From assembly GCF_020829665.1 (NCBI RefSeq), contig NZ_JAIVFT010000036.1, forward strand, positions 1 to 39,616: a stretch of DNA of 39,616 bases, read 5' to 3'. The notes under the pieces are model-generated. The model did no database searches. It saw only the letters and a program-made list of their open reading frames with translations, and was not told the origin of the DNA. The stretch comes from Nostoc sp. CHAB 5824 (lineage in GTDB: Bacteria; Cyanobacteriota; Cyanobacteriia; Cyanobacteriales; Nostocaceae). A program made the translations under genes and the position numbers. Numbering within the stretch: the first letter of the stretch is position 1; the number at the start of each line of letters is the position of its first letter. Shown one piece after another: positions 24,559 through 31,983 of this stretch.

Positions 24559-25698
24559 ATGAGCTACTGCCTTAATCCCCATTGTCCCAAGCCGGAAAAT
24601 CCTAATGATGTCAAGTTTTGCCCGACTTGCGGTTCTAAGTTACTCCTCAAAGAACGTTACCGTGCTATCAAACCAATCGGACAAGGTGGTTTTGGCAAAA
24701 CCTTCTTAGCTGTGGATGAGGATAAACCTTCAAAACCACGCTGCGTAATTAAGCAATTTTATCCCCAAGCCCAAGGCACTAACACTCTTGCCAAAGCCGT
24801 AGAGTTATTTAATCAAGAAGCTGTGCAGTTAGATGAATTGGGCAAACATCCTCAAATTCCCGAACTACTGGCATATTTTACGCAAGAAGATCGGCAGTAT
24901 CTTGTACAAGAATTTATCGACGGGCAAAACTTAGCCCAGGAATTGGCACATAGAGGTGCTTTTAGTGAAACGCAAATTCGGCAACTATTAAATGATTTAT
25001 TGTCAGTATTGCAATTTTGTCACGCTAGACATGTAATTCACCGTGATATTAAGCCAGAAAATATTATTTTACGCGAAAGCGATCGCAAACTAGTATTAGT
25101 AGATTTTGGTGCTGCTAAATCTGCCACTGGCGCCGCCTTAAATCAAACTGGTACTAGTATTGGTAGTCCAGAATATGTTGCCCCTGAGCAAATGAGAGGT
25201 AGGGCTGTTTTCGCCAGCGATATTTACAGTTTGGGGGCTACTTGTATTAATTTATTAACTAAGCGATCGCCTTTCGATTCCTATGATACCAACAACGATA
25301 CTTGGGTTTGGCAGCAATACTTGAAAACTCCTGTTAGTAATGAGTTGAGTTGCATTCTCAACAAGATGCTAGAAAGTATCCCAATTCGGCGTTATCAAAC
25401 AGTAGATGAAGTTTTCAACGACTTAAATCACCAGTCACAAGTAGCAGCCACACCAGCGATTGCACCAAAACCTATTTCTCAATCGCCACCCAATTCTTCA
25501 CTCACATTTATATCGCCATCTCCTAGCCAAATTGATCTAGAATTAGAACAAATGAAAACCCAGTTTTTGGGTAGTAAAAAACCTCAATCAAATAAAATAC
25601 AACCACCAAAGCCTACATCTCAGCCTTCTAGTAAAGATGAAATAGATCAAGAATTAGAAGAATTAAAAGCCAAATATCTTGGTAATAATAATACTTGA
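24559..25698 (+). CDS. Ser/Thr protein kinase with N-terminal zinc ribbon
   Basis: A 379-residue Hanks-type kinase. The N-terminus has a four-Cys zinc ribbon (C4, C9, C21, C24). The kinase domain (about 34-290) shows glycine loop GQGGFGKTF (41-49), ATP lysine K65, HRDIKPENI with catalytic D163, DFG (182-184) and the activation-segment end GSPEYVAPEQ. The C-terminal tail is Pro/Ser-rich and ends in two copies of one motif, IDLELEQMKTQFLG and IDQELEELKAKYLG, likely helical binding modules. There is no membrane anchor, so it is cytosolic. This architecture is typical of the large kinase sets in Nostoc. Targets unknown. Confidence 0.93.
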   Translation: MSYCLNPHCPKPENPNDVKFCPTCGSKLLLKERYRAIKPIGQGGFGKTFLAVDEDKPSKPRCVIKQFYPQAQGTNTLAKAVELFNQEAVQLDELGKHPQIPELLAYFTQEDRQYLVQEFIDGQNLAQELAHRGAFSETQIRQLLNDLLSVLQFCHARHVIHRDIKPENIILRESDRKLVLVDFGAAKSATGAALNQTGTSIGSPEYVAPEQMRGRAVFASDIYSLGATCINLLTKRSPFDSYDTNNDTWVWQQYLKTPVSNELSCILNKMLESIPIRRYQTVDEVFNDLNHQSQVAATPAIAPKPISQSPPNSSLTFISPSPSQIDLELEQMKTQFLGSKKPQSNKIQPPKPTSQPSSKDEIDQELEELKAKYLGNNNT

Positions 25699-25765
25699 AA
25701 TTCATCTACTCAAATAAACGTTATATTTTGCGTTTATAATAATTTTAACTATTAGGAAGTTGGCA

Positions 25766-26596
25766 GTGTTTATCGAGTTCCGAAATTACACTACTTGTAT
25801 TCAGTCAAATAATTTAGATTCAATCCAACTGGCCATAACCCGCATTTTTGAGCTTGAAGGTTGCCGTCGCATTTCCCAACCACCTCAAACCTTATCAAAT
25901 GAGGAATTGCGCCAAACTCCCTGGCTGCTGTTGCCCGACCTATGGATTGTCGGACTGTTCATTGGCGCTCCGGGATGGACTATAGTGAAAACCGAACCGA
26001 ATGAACTACTATGCCGTCGAGCTAGGGGTGCTACTCGCCCTCGACTATCAGAACTAGCTATGCAAAATGGTTGCAATGCTTTTCACTTCGGCGCATACGG
26101 TCACGATGGTATCCTTCTGGAAGCAGGTGCTATGGGTCAGACGTTTATTTCTGGTAGCGTTGACCGTATAGAAGAAGAAGAAAACCAGTTTTATGACGAA
26201 CAGATTAATGTAAATGAGCGCTCACAGTTCTTCTTACTAGATGTGCCAGAGAAAATACAGGCAATTGTGAAACCTCCTTCCCCTGAACAGCAACAGGAAG
26301 AAGAAAGAAGGTTGTCAGAATTAGATATATTGATAGGAACTGAGGAGGAGCCATTTGATGCCCAATTTGAAATCGCAGAATTACTCAAGGGTCATTATCG
26401 GCGAATAGATGAAGCTTTAGAGCCTCTGCTGGGGGGTTCCCCCTCTTATTGGCATCTCTGGAAGAATAACTTGTTTTATCTAGCTTACACCCAGCAACAG
26501 CAACTTGCTGCGGACGGGGCACGATTGCTGTATTTCCAACCTGCCGAACATTATCGGCAACTTGACCCTCTGTACGAAATTGAAGCATGCTATTAA
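25766..26596 (+). CDS. Protein of unknown function
   Basis: A 276-residue soluble protein with no recognised domain. The N-terminal half is mixed alpha/beta with WLLLPDLWIVGLFIGAPGW (about 53-71) and a conserved-looking CNAFHFGAYGHDGILLEAGA. The middle is acidic with poly-Glu/Gln (EQQQEEERR), and the C-terminal part is helical with aromatic residues. GTG 25766 is chosen because AGGAAG sits six bases upstream; TTG 25760 would overlap that ribosome site. It follows the kinase gene by 67 bases on the same strand, so a functional link is possible but unproven. Confidence 0.7.
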   Translation: MFIEFRNYTTCIQSNNLDSIQLAITRIFELEGCRRISQPPQTLSNEELRQTPWLLLPDLWIVGLFIGAPGWTIVKTEPNELLCRRARGATRPRLSELAMQNGCNAFHFGAYGHDGILLEAGAMGQTFISGSVDRIEEEENQFYDEQINVNERSQFFLLDVPEKIQAIVKPPSPEQQQEEERRLSELDILIGTEEEPFDAQFEIAELLKGHYRRIDEALEPLLGGSPSYWHLWKNNLFYLAYTQQQQLAADGARLLYFQPAEHYRQLDPLYEIEACY

Positions 26597-26999
26597 GATT
26601 TCTGTGCTTGTTAGTTTGCAAATAGCAGAAATACCTAGCTATGGCTATAACCTCCATTTAGGATAAGTACACGCCTCCAAATTTTTTATTTAATGCTAAT
26701 CTTTAAGAACTTTCTCAAAGTGTCTGTTATTAATTAATTGTCCATCAGGTAAACTCAAGCTGCAAAAGCTTTGTTGTCTTTCAGGTAAGTAATTAATAGC
26801 GCTATAGCAGCTTGGGAGCAAAACCGTTGTGAACAAGTCAAGGATAAAAGCTGATGACTGAAGTTGCATTTGCGCGTATCCGTTAAGTAGCGATTCTTAC
26901 CTTAAAAAGAAAGTGACCCTGAAACTCAGAGCCACCCTTAAAACTGTATTCTGAAACTTTTTAACTTTTCACAATAACCTGGTATAGATGTGTGAAAAT
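26597..26999. other. Intergenic region between convergent genes
   Basis: About 400 AT-rich bases. The only clear signal is the gnd terminator at 26903-26935 (minus strand). No gene or RNA recognised. Confidence 0.5.
26903..26935 (-). terminator. Terminator of gnd
   Basis: On the minus strand gtggctctga/tcagggtcac forms a stem with two mismatches and is followed by TTTCTTTTTAA, about 65 bases after the gnd stop. Confidence 0.65.
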
Positions 27000-28430
27000 T
27001 TACTTCTTAGCTTCAGCAATGGGAACCCATTCAGTGTGGAAACTTCCGGGCTTATCAAGACGCAGGTAGGTATGTGCGCCGAAGTAGTCGCGTTGTGCTT
27101 GAGTTAGATTTTGAGGCAAGCGATCGCGGCGATAGCTGTCAAAATAATCCAAGGATGCGCTAAATGCGGGTACTGGAATTCCCAGTGTTGCAGCTGTCGC
27201 AATCACTTCCCGCCAAGCAGTCTGTCTGTCGAGAATTGTCTGCTTAAATTCGGGAGCTAATAGCAAGTTAGGCAAAGCTGGATTTTCGCTAAAAGCCTTC
27301 TTAATCTTATTCAAAAAGCGAGCGCGAATAATACAACCACCTTTCCAAATCCGCGCCATTTCGCCCAGATCCAAATTCCAGTTATATGTTTTTGAAGCTG
27401 TGGATAGCAACGCCATCCCTTGAGCATAAGAACAGATTTTTGAGCAATAGAGAGCATCACGTACTTTGTTGATAAAGTCCTTAGTTTGCCCGTCATACTT
27501 GCCACTGGGGCCTGTAAGGACTTTAGATGCTGCAACCCGCTCCTCTTTAATAGAAGATATAATCCGGGCATTAACTGCTGCTGTAATTGTGGGAATAGAG
27601 ACTCCCAATTCCAAGGCAGTTTGCACAGTCCAGCGTCCAGTTCCCTTTTGACCTGCTGCGTCAACAATCAAATCGACCAGGGGTAGATTTGTTTCTGGGT
27701 CAAGATATGGGAAGATATTCTTCGTAATCTCAATCAAAAATGAATCGAGTTCATCGGTGGTGTTCCATTCAGCAAACACGTCATGTAGCTGATTATGGTC
27801 TAATCCAGCGACATTTTTCAGCAAGTCGTAGGCTTCAGCAATTAGCTGCATATCGCCGTACTCAATACCGTTGTGTACCATTTTGACATAGTGGCCAGAA
27901 CCACCAGGGCCAATGTAGGTTACACAAGGGCCATCATCGACTTGGGCAGCAATTTTGTTGAAAATTGGCGATAGAAACTCGTAAGAGCTTGTTGTACCTC
28001 CAGGCATCAGTGAAGGCCCATTTAGCGCTCCTTCTTCACCGCCACTGACACCCATACCAAGATACCGAAGCCCAGCAGGTTCTAATTCCTGAGTGCGTCG
28101 TTCCGTATCTTCAAACCAAGAGTTGCCACCATCGATAATGATATCGCCTTCGTCTAACAAGGGTTTTAGTTGAGCAATCACCGCATCCACTGGCTTACCA
28201 GCTTGCACCATTACTAGGATTTTGCGGGGACGTTCCAATGAGGCGACGAATTGTTCCAAAGTAAAGGCGGCTTTGACGTTCCTTCCTGGCGCACGCTGCG
28301 CCATAAACGCATCCGTTTTTTCTCGGGAGCGGTTGTAAACTGCAATTGGGAAGCCATTGCGCTCCACGTTTAGAGCGATGTTCTCACCCATAACGGCTAA
28401 TCCAATCACACCAAAGCTTTGTAGTGTCAT
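27000..28430 (-). CDS. gnd: 6-phosphogluconate dehydrogenase, decarboxylating
   Basis: Catalyses oxidation of 6-phosphogluconate to ribulose 5-phosphate, CO2 and NADPH in the oxidative pentose phosphate pathway, a main source of reductant in the dark and in heterocysts. The 476-residue product has the NADP-binding start FGVIGLAVMGENIALNVERN, the substrate motifs GVSGGEEGALNGPSLMPGG and KMVHNGIEYGDMQLIAEAYD, and GQKGTGRWTVQ. ATG 28430 (MTLQSFGV) is chosen because the family begins there; the open frame to 28532 adds 34 basic, unrelated residues. It is monocistronic. Confidence 0.97.
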   Translation of the reverse strand: MTLQSFGVIGLAVMGENIALNVERNGFPIAVYNRSREKTDAFMAQRAPGRNVKAAFTLEQFVASLERPRKILVMVQAGKPVDAVIAQLKPLLDEGDIIIDGGNSWFEDTERRTQELEPAGLRYLGMGVSGGEEGALNGPSLMPGGTTSSYEFLSPIFNKIAAQVDDGPCVTYIGPGGSGHYVKMVHNGIEYGDMQLIAEAYDLLKNVAGLDHNQLHDVFAEWNTTDELDSFLIEITKNIFPYLDPETNLPLVDLIVDAAGQKGTGRWTVQTALELGVSIPTITAAVNARIISSIKEERVAASKVLTGPSGKYDGQTKDFINKVRDALYCSKICSYAQGMALLSTASKTYNWNLDLGEMARIWKGGCIIRARFLNKIKKAFSENPALPNLLLAPEFKQTILDRQTAWREVIATAATLGIPVPAFSASLDYFDSYRRDRLPQNLTQAQRDYFGAHTYLRLDKPGSFHTEWVPIAEAKK

Positions 28431-28752
28431 AAAAAATTTCTGGCTAACTCTTGCAGATCCTTTTACTTTAAGGGTAGTCCGATATTTTCCCTTCACTCCT
28501 AAAGAAGACCTTAAGAGTTGAATAAACGACAAAAATCCACAATTAACACGGATAATTAATTTTAATTTGTATCTAAATCAACAATTGACTGGGAAAATTT
28601 GCAAAATTGTTAGTTGAGGGACTGGGGACTGGGGACTGGGGACTAAGGACTAGGAAGGAATTTAATTCAATAAATTACTTTTTCTTCCTAATAGCTAATA
28701 CCCAGTACCCGATCCCTAGTCCCCAATCCCTAGTCAAAGGAGTAACCAAATA
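28431..28752. other. Intergenic region with low-complexity inverted repeats
   Basis: Contains a short tandem run of ggggact (about 28622-28645) facing tagtccccaatccctagtc (about 28715-28735), which together form a long hairpin before ycf66. No gene. AAGGAG at 28737-28742 is the ycf66 ribosome site. Confidence 0.55.
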
Positions 28753-29490
28753 ATGCTGGCATTTGTCCTAGCTTTGGTGGTCGGTCTTGGTAGTTTAGCC
28801 ATTTATATAGCAGCTTTCTTTTTTCCAGAAATCCACCGCAAGAATGACTTTATCTGGAGTGGTGTAGGACTTTTCTACGCCTTAGTTTTATGGGTGTTTG
28901 CACCACGCATTACTGGGGGTTTGTTGCTGGGTCATGTAGCTAGTGTGGCTCTTTTGGTTTGGTTTGGCTGGCAAACTCTATCATTACGTCGCCAACTGAC
29001 CCCGCAGATACAACAAACCCAAGTACCCAGTCCTGAGACGGTGAAAACTGGCATTCAGGAACAGGTAAATAAGCTGTCCCTTCAGGAACGGCTGGGCCAG
29101 TTGCAAAAAGGTCTTGGTAGCACCTTCAGTGGCGTGAAAGGCAAAGTGCAACAGACTGTGAGTAAAAAGCCACCCACAATCCCCAAACCTGAAGACATTA
29201 CCTCTGTACTGGTAGAGAAACCTGCTGTTGAGATTATCGACAAAACTACTGCCATACCAGAACAACCAGCAGAAGAGACAGTTACTACCGACGCCGAGGC
29301 AAAAACCGAGATTGTACCGGAAGCGATTCCCCCACATCCTCCATCTCCGGAATTGGTGGAAGCAGCGCAAGCAGATGCTGAAATTGAGGACAAGCAACCG
29401 ATTCCCGTAGAAGAGATTGCGCCGGATGCGGTACTCGCTCCCCCGGCGGAAGCACCACCTGAAGAAATACCACCTAATCAAGTTAGTTGA
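28753..29490 (+). CDS. ycf66: Ycf66 family protein
   Basis: A 245-residue protein. Three hydrophobic segments in the first ~80 residues (about 3-25, 35-51, 56-76) and the conserved HRKNDFIWSGVGLFYALVLW and WVFAPRITGGLLLGHVA match the Ycf66 family of cyanobacteria and some plastids, whose function is unsettled. The C-terminal ~165 residues are soluble, rich in Pro, Glu and Ala, and probably disordered. AAGGAG lies 10 bases upstream of ATG 28753. It is followed by a hairpin terminator. Confidence 0.88.
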   Translation: MLAFVLALVVGLGSLAIYIAAFFFPEIHRKNDFIWSGVGLFYALVLWVFAPRITGGLLLGHVASVALLVWFGWQTLSLRRQLTPQIQQTQVPSPETVKTGIQEQVNKLSLQERLGQLQKGLGSTFSGVKGKVQQTVSKKPPTIPKPEDITSVLVEKPAVEIIDKTTAIPEQPAEETVTTDAEAKTEIVPEAIPPHPPSPELVEAAQADAEIEDKQPIPVEEIAPDAVLAPPAEAPPEEIPPNQVS

Positions 29491-29497
29491 ATGCTGT

Positions 29498-29533
29498 GAA
29501 ACCCAACGTTAACCTAATATGATGTTGGGTTTC
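29498..29533 (+). terminator. Terminator after ycf66
   Basis: gaaacccaac and gttgggtttc form a perfect 10-bp stem seven bases after the ycf66 stop. No strong T tract follows directly (TTGTTTT comes about eight bases later). It also sits just past the end of the decayed PIN gene on the other strand, so it may act in both directions. Confidence 0.6.
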
Positions 29534-29535
29534 AC

Positions 29536-30006
29536 TCAACTTGTTTTACTGTTCTGCCACAAATCGGCTGAAACAAACCTTGATAAATGACCAACATTAG
29601 TTGTTGCGATGCCTACGGCGGCAAGCTACGCAGCATCTGCACCGATAATAGTTACAGCCTGGGCTACTAAAATTATGTCACCGTCAATCGTCTTATCACC
29701 AGCTGTTGGTTGTCCTTGTTGACGAGCTTGTGCCCAGAATAATGCAGCTTGACGCATTGCAATTGTTGTGATGGGTAAATATTCTAAAAGTTGACTTAAC
29801 TCATATAAGCGAGCAATACCTTTAACTTGGTTTGCTCGTAATAATTCTCGCCGCACTTCATAATCAGCGATTTCAGGAATTATAACTCTACTCCCAGAAG
29901 AAACGAGTGTTTGCAACTACTGGGTGCAAGCAAGGCTTTCAGCAGACAACTTTGGATTTGTGACTAAACCTAGTCGCCCTGAATCTAACAGAATAACTTG
30001 ACTCAC
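29536..30006 (-). pseudogene. PIN-domain toxin gene, inactivated by a nonsense codon and a repeat insertion
   Basis: Reading leftward from GTG 30006, one frame encodes VSQVILLDSGRLGLVTNPKL, ...SLACTQ, then TAG (29917-29919), then LQTLVSSGSRVIIPEIADYE and on to DGDIILVAQAVTII. A second TAG (29626-29628) follows, lying inside a short palindromic repeat (29605-29635). After the repeat the frame resumes as ATTNVGHLSRFVSADLW and ends at TGA 29536. This is a complete PIN-domain RNase (VapC-like: D in LLDSG, E in IPEI, D in DGDI, TTN near the end) with two lesions. The repeat replaced or added about 24-27 bases without shifting frame. GTG overlaps the antitoxin stop by four bases, as in normal toxin-antitoxin pairs. 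Confidence 0.85.
29605..29635. repeat. Short palindromic repeat inserted in the PIN gene
   Basis: The stretch gcgatgcctacggcggcaag and its continuation ctacgc are the reverse complement of the repeat at 38682-38708 and relatives of those at 3318 and 8286. It interrupts the PIN reading frame at a precise point, with coding sequence on both sides. Confidence 0.85.
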
Positions 30007-30287
30007 CAAGTTATACCTTTTAACTCAACAGGGAATAATTTACGATCAGATAAACGATCCTCATCTAAGGCATGAATTAAGTACTCTCCTGTTTCTTGCT
30101 GCTCATCAGCGTCACCTTCATCAATCCAAGACTGAAGCGCATTGACTAACTTAGACTGTTTCTCTTTTAGCAGAATATATTCTTGTAAAATCTGCAAAGT
30201 ATATGTTTCAACAGAAAGCCCTTGCTGTTTAGCTTCTTGTGCAAGATACTGTTCTAATTCTAGTGGCGAGTTCAAGGTTAGGGTCAT
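30003..30287 (-). CDS. Antitoxin-like protein partnered with the PIN toxin gene
   Basis: A 94-residue protein. The N-terminal LTLNSPLELEQYLAQEAKQQ followed by GLSVETYTLQILQEYI looks like a ribbon-helix-helix or AbrB-type DNA-binding start, followed by an acidic C-terminal tail (SWIDEGDADEQQETGEY) that would neutralise a toxin. ATG 30287 overlaps the stop of the upstream gene (ATGA) and its own TGA overlaps the GTG of the PIN gene (GTGA). It appears intact although its toxin is broken. A decayed second copy of its first half lies at 31376-31672. Confidence 0.75.
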   Translation of the reverse strand: MTLTLNSPLELEQYLAQEAKQQGLSVETYTLQILQEYILLKEKQSKLVNALQSWIDEGDADEQQETGEYLIHALDEDRLSDRKLFPVELKGITW

Positions 30288-30505
30288 AAGTCTCTTTTAA
30301 GTGACACCATATATTTTAAACCTGCTCCCAGCATTAACCCGATTTCGTAGGGCAATACGTTGACACTAGAACCAGTATCTAGCAAACCTGATACACTTAC
30401 CGAATGATTTTTATAAGTGAGAATTAGCGGTAGATAAGGCAGCGTACTTAATGCACCGAGTTCTGGATTTACCTCAGTAAATGCAAATCTAACTTTATCA
30501 ACCAT
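30284..30505 (-). pseudogene. Retropepsin-like aspartic protease, 3'-truncated
   Basis: Seventy-three codons with FTEVNPELGALSTLPYLPLI and the aspartic-protease motif GLLDTGSSVNVLPYEIGLML. Proteins of this type are usually about 130 residues with a second conserved half; here the sequence loses resemblance after LMLGAG and ends in KYMVSLKRDL, so the C-terminal half is missing. ATG 30505 overlaps the end of the preceding frame, and the stop overlaps the antitoxin ATG. Expression of a folded protease seems unlikely, but the short frame could still be translated as a link in the operon. Confidence 0.6.
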
Positions 30506-30716
30506 GTGTTGCCGCTTTTTCTTTTGCTAATGCCTTCCCTAAAACAGCAGCAGCTTCAAAAGAATCATATAAGCCAAGACTTGCTACTTTATCCTGAGCA
30601 TCCAATCAAACTAAACTTGATTCCTTCAACAATTCGGCTGCCAGGAAATGCATTAGTAAGAGTTTATCAGTGTGGGATAATTCTTTAAGCAGCGGGATGA
30701 GTTCAGTAAGAAGCAT
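30498..30716 (-). pseudogene. Small cyanobacterial operon gene with an internal TGA
   Basis: From ATG 30716 the frame reads MLLTELIPLLKELSHTDKLL, ...FLAAELLKESSLV, then TGA (30606-30608), then LDAQDKVASLGLYDSFEAAA ending at TGA 30498. Both halves lie in one frame and resemble the short protein that often precedes retropepsin-like genes in cyanobacteria (from memory, not a search). The final codons overlap the retropepsin ATG, so all four minus-strand frames were once a tightly overlapped operon. A single substitution explains the break. Confidence 0.65.
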
Positions 30717-30795
30717 AAGTTAAGGCTTTAATGAATTTAGATAAATTTTAGAGCATAGTTTCGGGAAGGCTCTTAACTAACTAGGGATAAAAATT

Positions 30796-31062
30796 ATGAA
30801 CATCCAACTTCAAGGGGAATACGAGCAATTTATACAAACCCGAATTGCTACAGGTAGATATGAAAATGCTGAAGATGTGATTGCTAAAGCATTGAAACTG
30901 TTGGAGGAATGGGAGATGGGTTATGAGGAATGGGAAGAAGAAACCCAGAAAAAAATAGCTGTTGGGCTTGCTTCTATTGAACGTGGAGACGTAATAGATG
31001 GTGAAGTGGTGATGGCGCGACTGTCAGAAAAATTACGCAAAGCGCGTGAGACTCAAGGATAA
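30796..31062 (+). CDS. ParD-type antitoxin
   Basis: An 88-residue protein. The first half, QLQGEYEQFIQTRIATGRYE followed by NAEDVIAKALKLLEEWE, is the ribbon-helix-helix pattern of ParD/CC2985-family antitoxins, and the charged C-terminal half would wrap the toxin. Its stop TAA shares one base with the ATG of the toxin gene, a classic coupled pair. It should also repress its own promoter. No lesion is visible. Confidence 0.88.
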   Translation: MNIQLQGEYEQFIQTRIATGRYENAEDVIAKALKLLEEWEMGYEEWEEETQKKIAVGLASIERGDVIDGEVVMARLSEKLRKARETQG

Positions 31063-31364
31063 TGGAATATTTTATTGCCAAAGAAGCAAGCCAAGATTTA
31101 GATGAAATTTTGGATTATTTTCTAGTTCGCAATATCAACGCAGGGGAAAAATTTATTCAAGGATTTAATAAGAAGTGCCAAAACATAGCTCAATTCCCGA
31201 ATATAGGACGAAGTTACGCCAAGTTTGATCCAAGCCTTAGAGGAATACCTTTAGATGGCTACATTATTTTTTATCGAGTTTTTGAAGATAGTGTTGTGAT
31301 TGTGCGGGTAATTAGCGGTTATCGGGATTTAAAATCTATATTTGCAGATGTGGACGATGAATAG
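31062..31364 (+). CDS. ParE/RelE-superfamily toxin
   Basis: A 100-residue protein with the RelE/ParE fold pattern: YFIAKEASQDLDEILDYFL at the start, FPNIGRSYAKFDPSLRGIPL in the middle and YIIFYRVFEDSVVIVRVISG followed by YRDL at the end. ParE members poison DNA gyrase, while RelE members cut mRNA on ribosomes; the RVISGYRDL ending favours ParE. Intact and translationally coupled to its antitoxin by the TAATG overlap. It is the only toxin gene here without a stop or insertion. Confidence 0.88.
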   Translation: MEYFIAKEASQDLDEILDYFLVRNINAGEKFIQGFNKKCQNIAQFPNIGRSYAKFDPSLRGIPLDGYIIFYRVFEDSVVIVRVISGYRDLKSIFADVDDE

Positions 31365-31375
31365 ATTTTTGAGTT

Positions 31376-31672
31376 GTCCAATTTAGACTGTTTCTCTTTC
31401 GGCAAAATTTATTCTTGCAAAATCTGTAAAGTATATGTTTCCACAGAAAGCCCTTACTGTTTAGCTTATTGTGCAAGATACTGTTCTAATTCTGATGGCA
31501 AGTTCAGGGTTAGAGGATGTTTGAAAAGTCCTCCAGCGCGTGTTTCACTACCCTGGCTACTGAGAAACTGCTACGAGAGAATCAGAGTTTTGGGATTTGA
31601 GATCGCACCCCTGAGTCGCACTTGAGGCTCAAGCCGACCCTTTTCAAACATGCTTTTAGGGTCACAAGTCTC
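31376..31672 (-). pseudogene. Decayed duplicate of the antitoxin gene, split by a MITE
   Basis: Bases 31376-31513 and 31656-31672 together match the first half of the antitoxin gene at 30150-30297 at most positions (shared runs such as agtatatgtttc and gtgcaagatactgttctaat). The start codon has become GTG and the match ends before the 3' half of the gene. A 141-bp element with terminal inverted repeats sits after about the fourth codon. An 83-codon plus-strand open frame across this stretch is a shadow. Confidence 0.8.
31514..31655. mobile_element. MITE of about 141 bp with inverted terminal repeats
   Basis: The ends read aggatgtttgaaaag and, inverted, cttttcaaacatgct: a 15-bp terminal inverted repeat with one mismatch. 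It lies inside the antitoxin duplicate, and removing it together with one TTAG restores the expected agggttagggtcac junction, so TTAG is probably the duplicated target. It carries no transposase; the interior has no meaningful frame. A parent IS with the same ends should exist elsewhere in the genome. Confidence 0.8.
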
Positions 31673-31719
31673 TTTCTTATACTAAGATTAAAAATTGGAA
31701 AATCAGGAGAGATTAGCTA

Positions 31720-31983
31720 ATGAACCATTCTGAATGGAGAGTTAAAGTCTTAGAAGAAGTGCAGCAAATCCCAGATGCTAAGTTAGCACAACTCTATGAG
31801 GTGATTCACGGATTTAGACTTAGCTCAGAAACTAACAGCTACAATGCTGCTGCTATCATGCAGTTCGCAGGTTGCTGGAGCGATATGTCAGATGAAGCAT
31901 ACGGCGAATTTTCAGACGAGATTGCTATCCGTCGTCAGCAAGCATTTTATCAAAGACGAAACCGTGAAACCAGCATTGATTGA
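31720..31983 (+). CDS. Antitoxin of a VapBC-type pair
   Basis: An 87-residue protein starting MNHSEWRVKVLEEVQQIPDA with an acidic, aromatic C-terminal region (CWSDMSDEAYGEFSDEIAIR) of the kind that blocks PIN toxins. AGGAG lies nine bases upstream of ATG 31720. Its end overlaps the start of the PIN toxin frame by 20 bases. The gene seems intact while the toxin carries a stop. No DNA-binding motif is certain. Confidence 0.75.
   Translation: MNHSEWRVKVLEEVQQIPDAKLAQLYEVIHGFRLSSETNSYNAAAIMQFAGCWSDMSDEAYGEFSDEIAIRRQQAFYQRRNRETSID

Noticed and set aside
28984..29481. 165-codon minus-strand open frame opposite ycf66
   Set aside because: It lies antisense to the Pro/Glu-rich tail of ycf66, whose codon bias keeps several frames open.
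30506..30688. 60-codon plus-strand open frame
   Set aside because: It is the antisense of the decayed small gene at 30498-30716, whose minus-strand frame makes better biological sense.
31374..31625. 83-codon plus-strand open frame
   Set aside because: It runs across the antisense of an antitoxin duplicate and into the MITE; its residues are explained by those elements.
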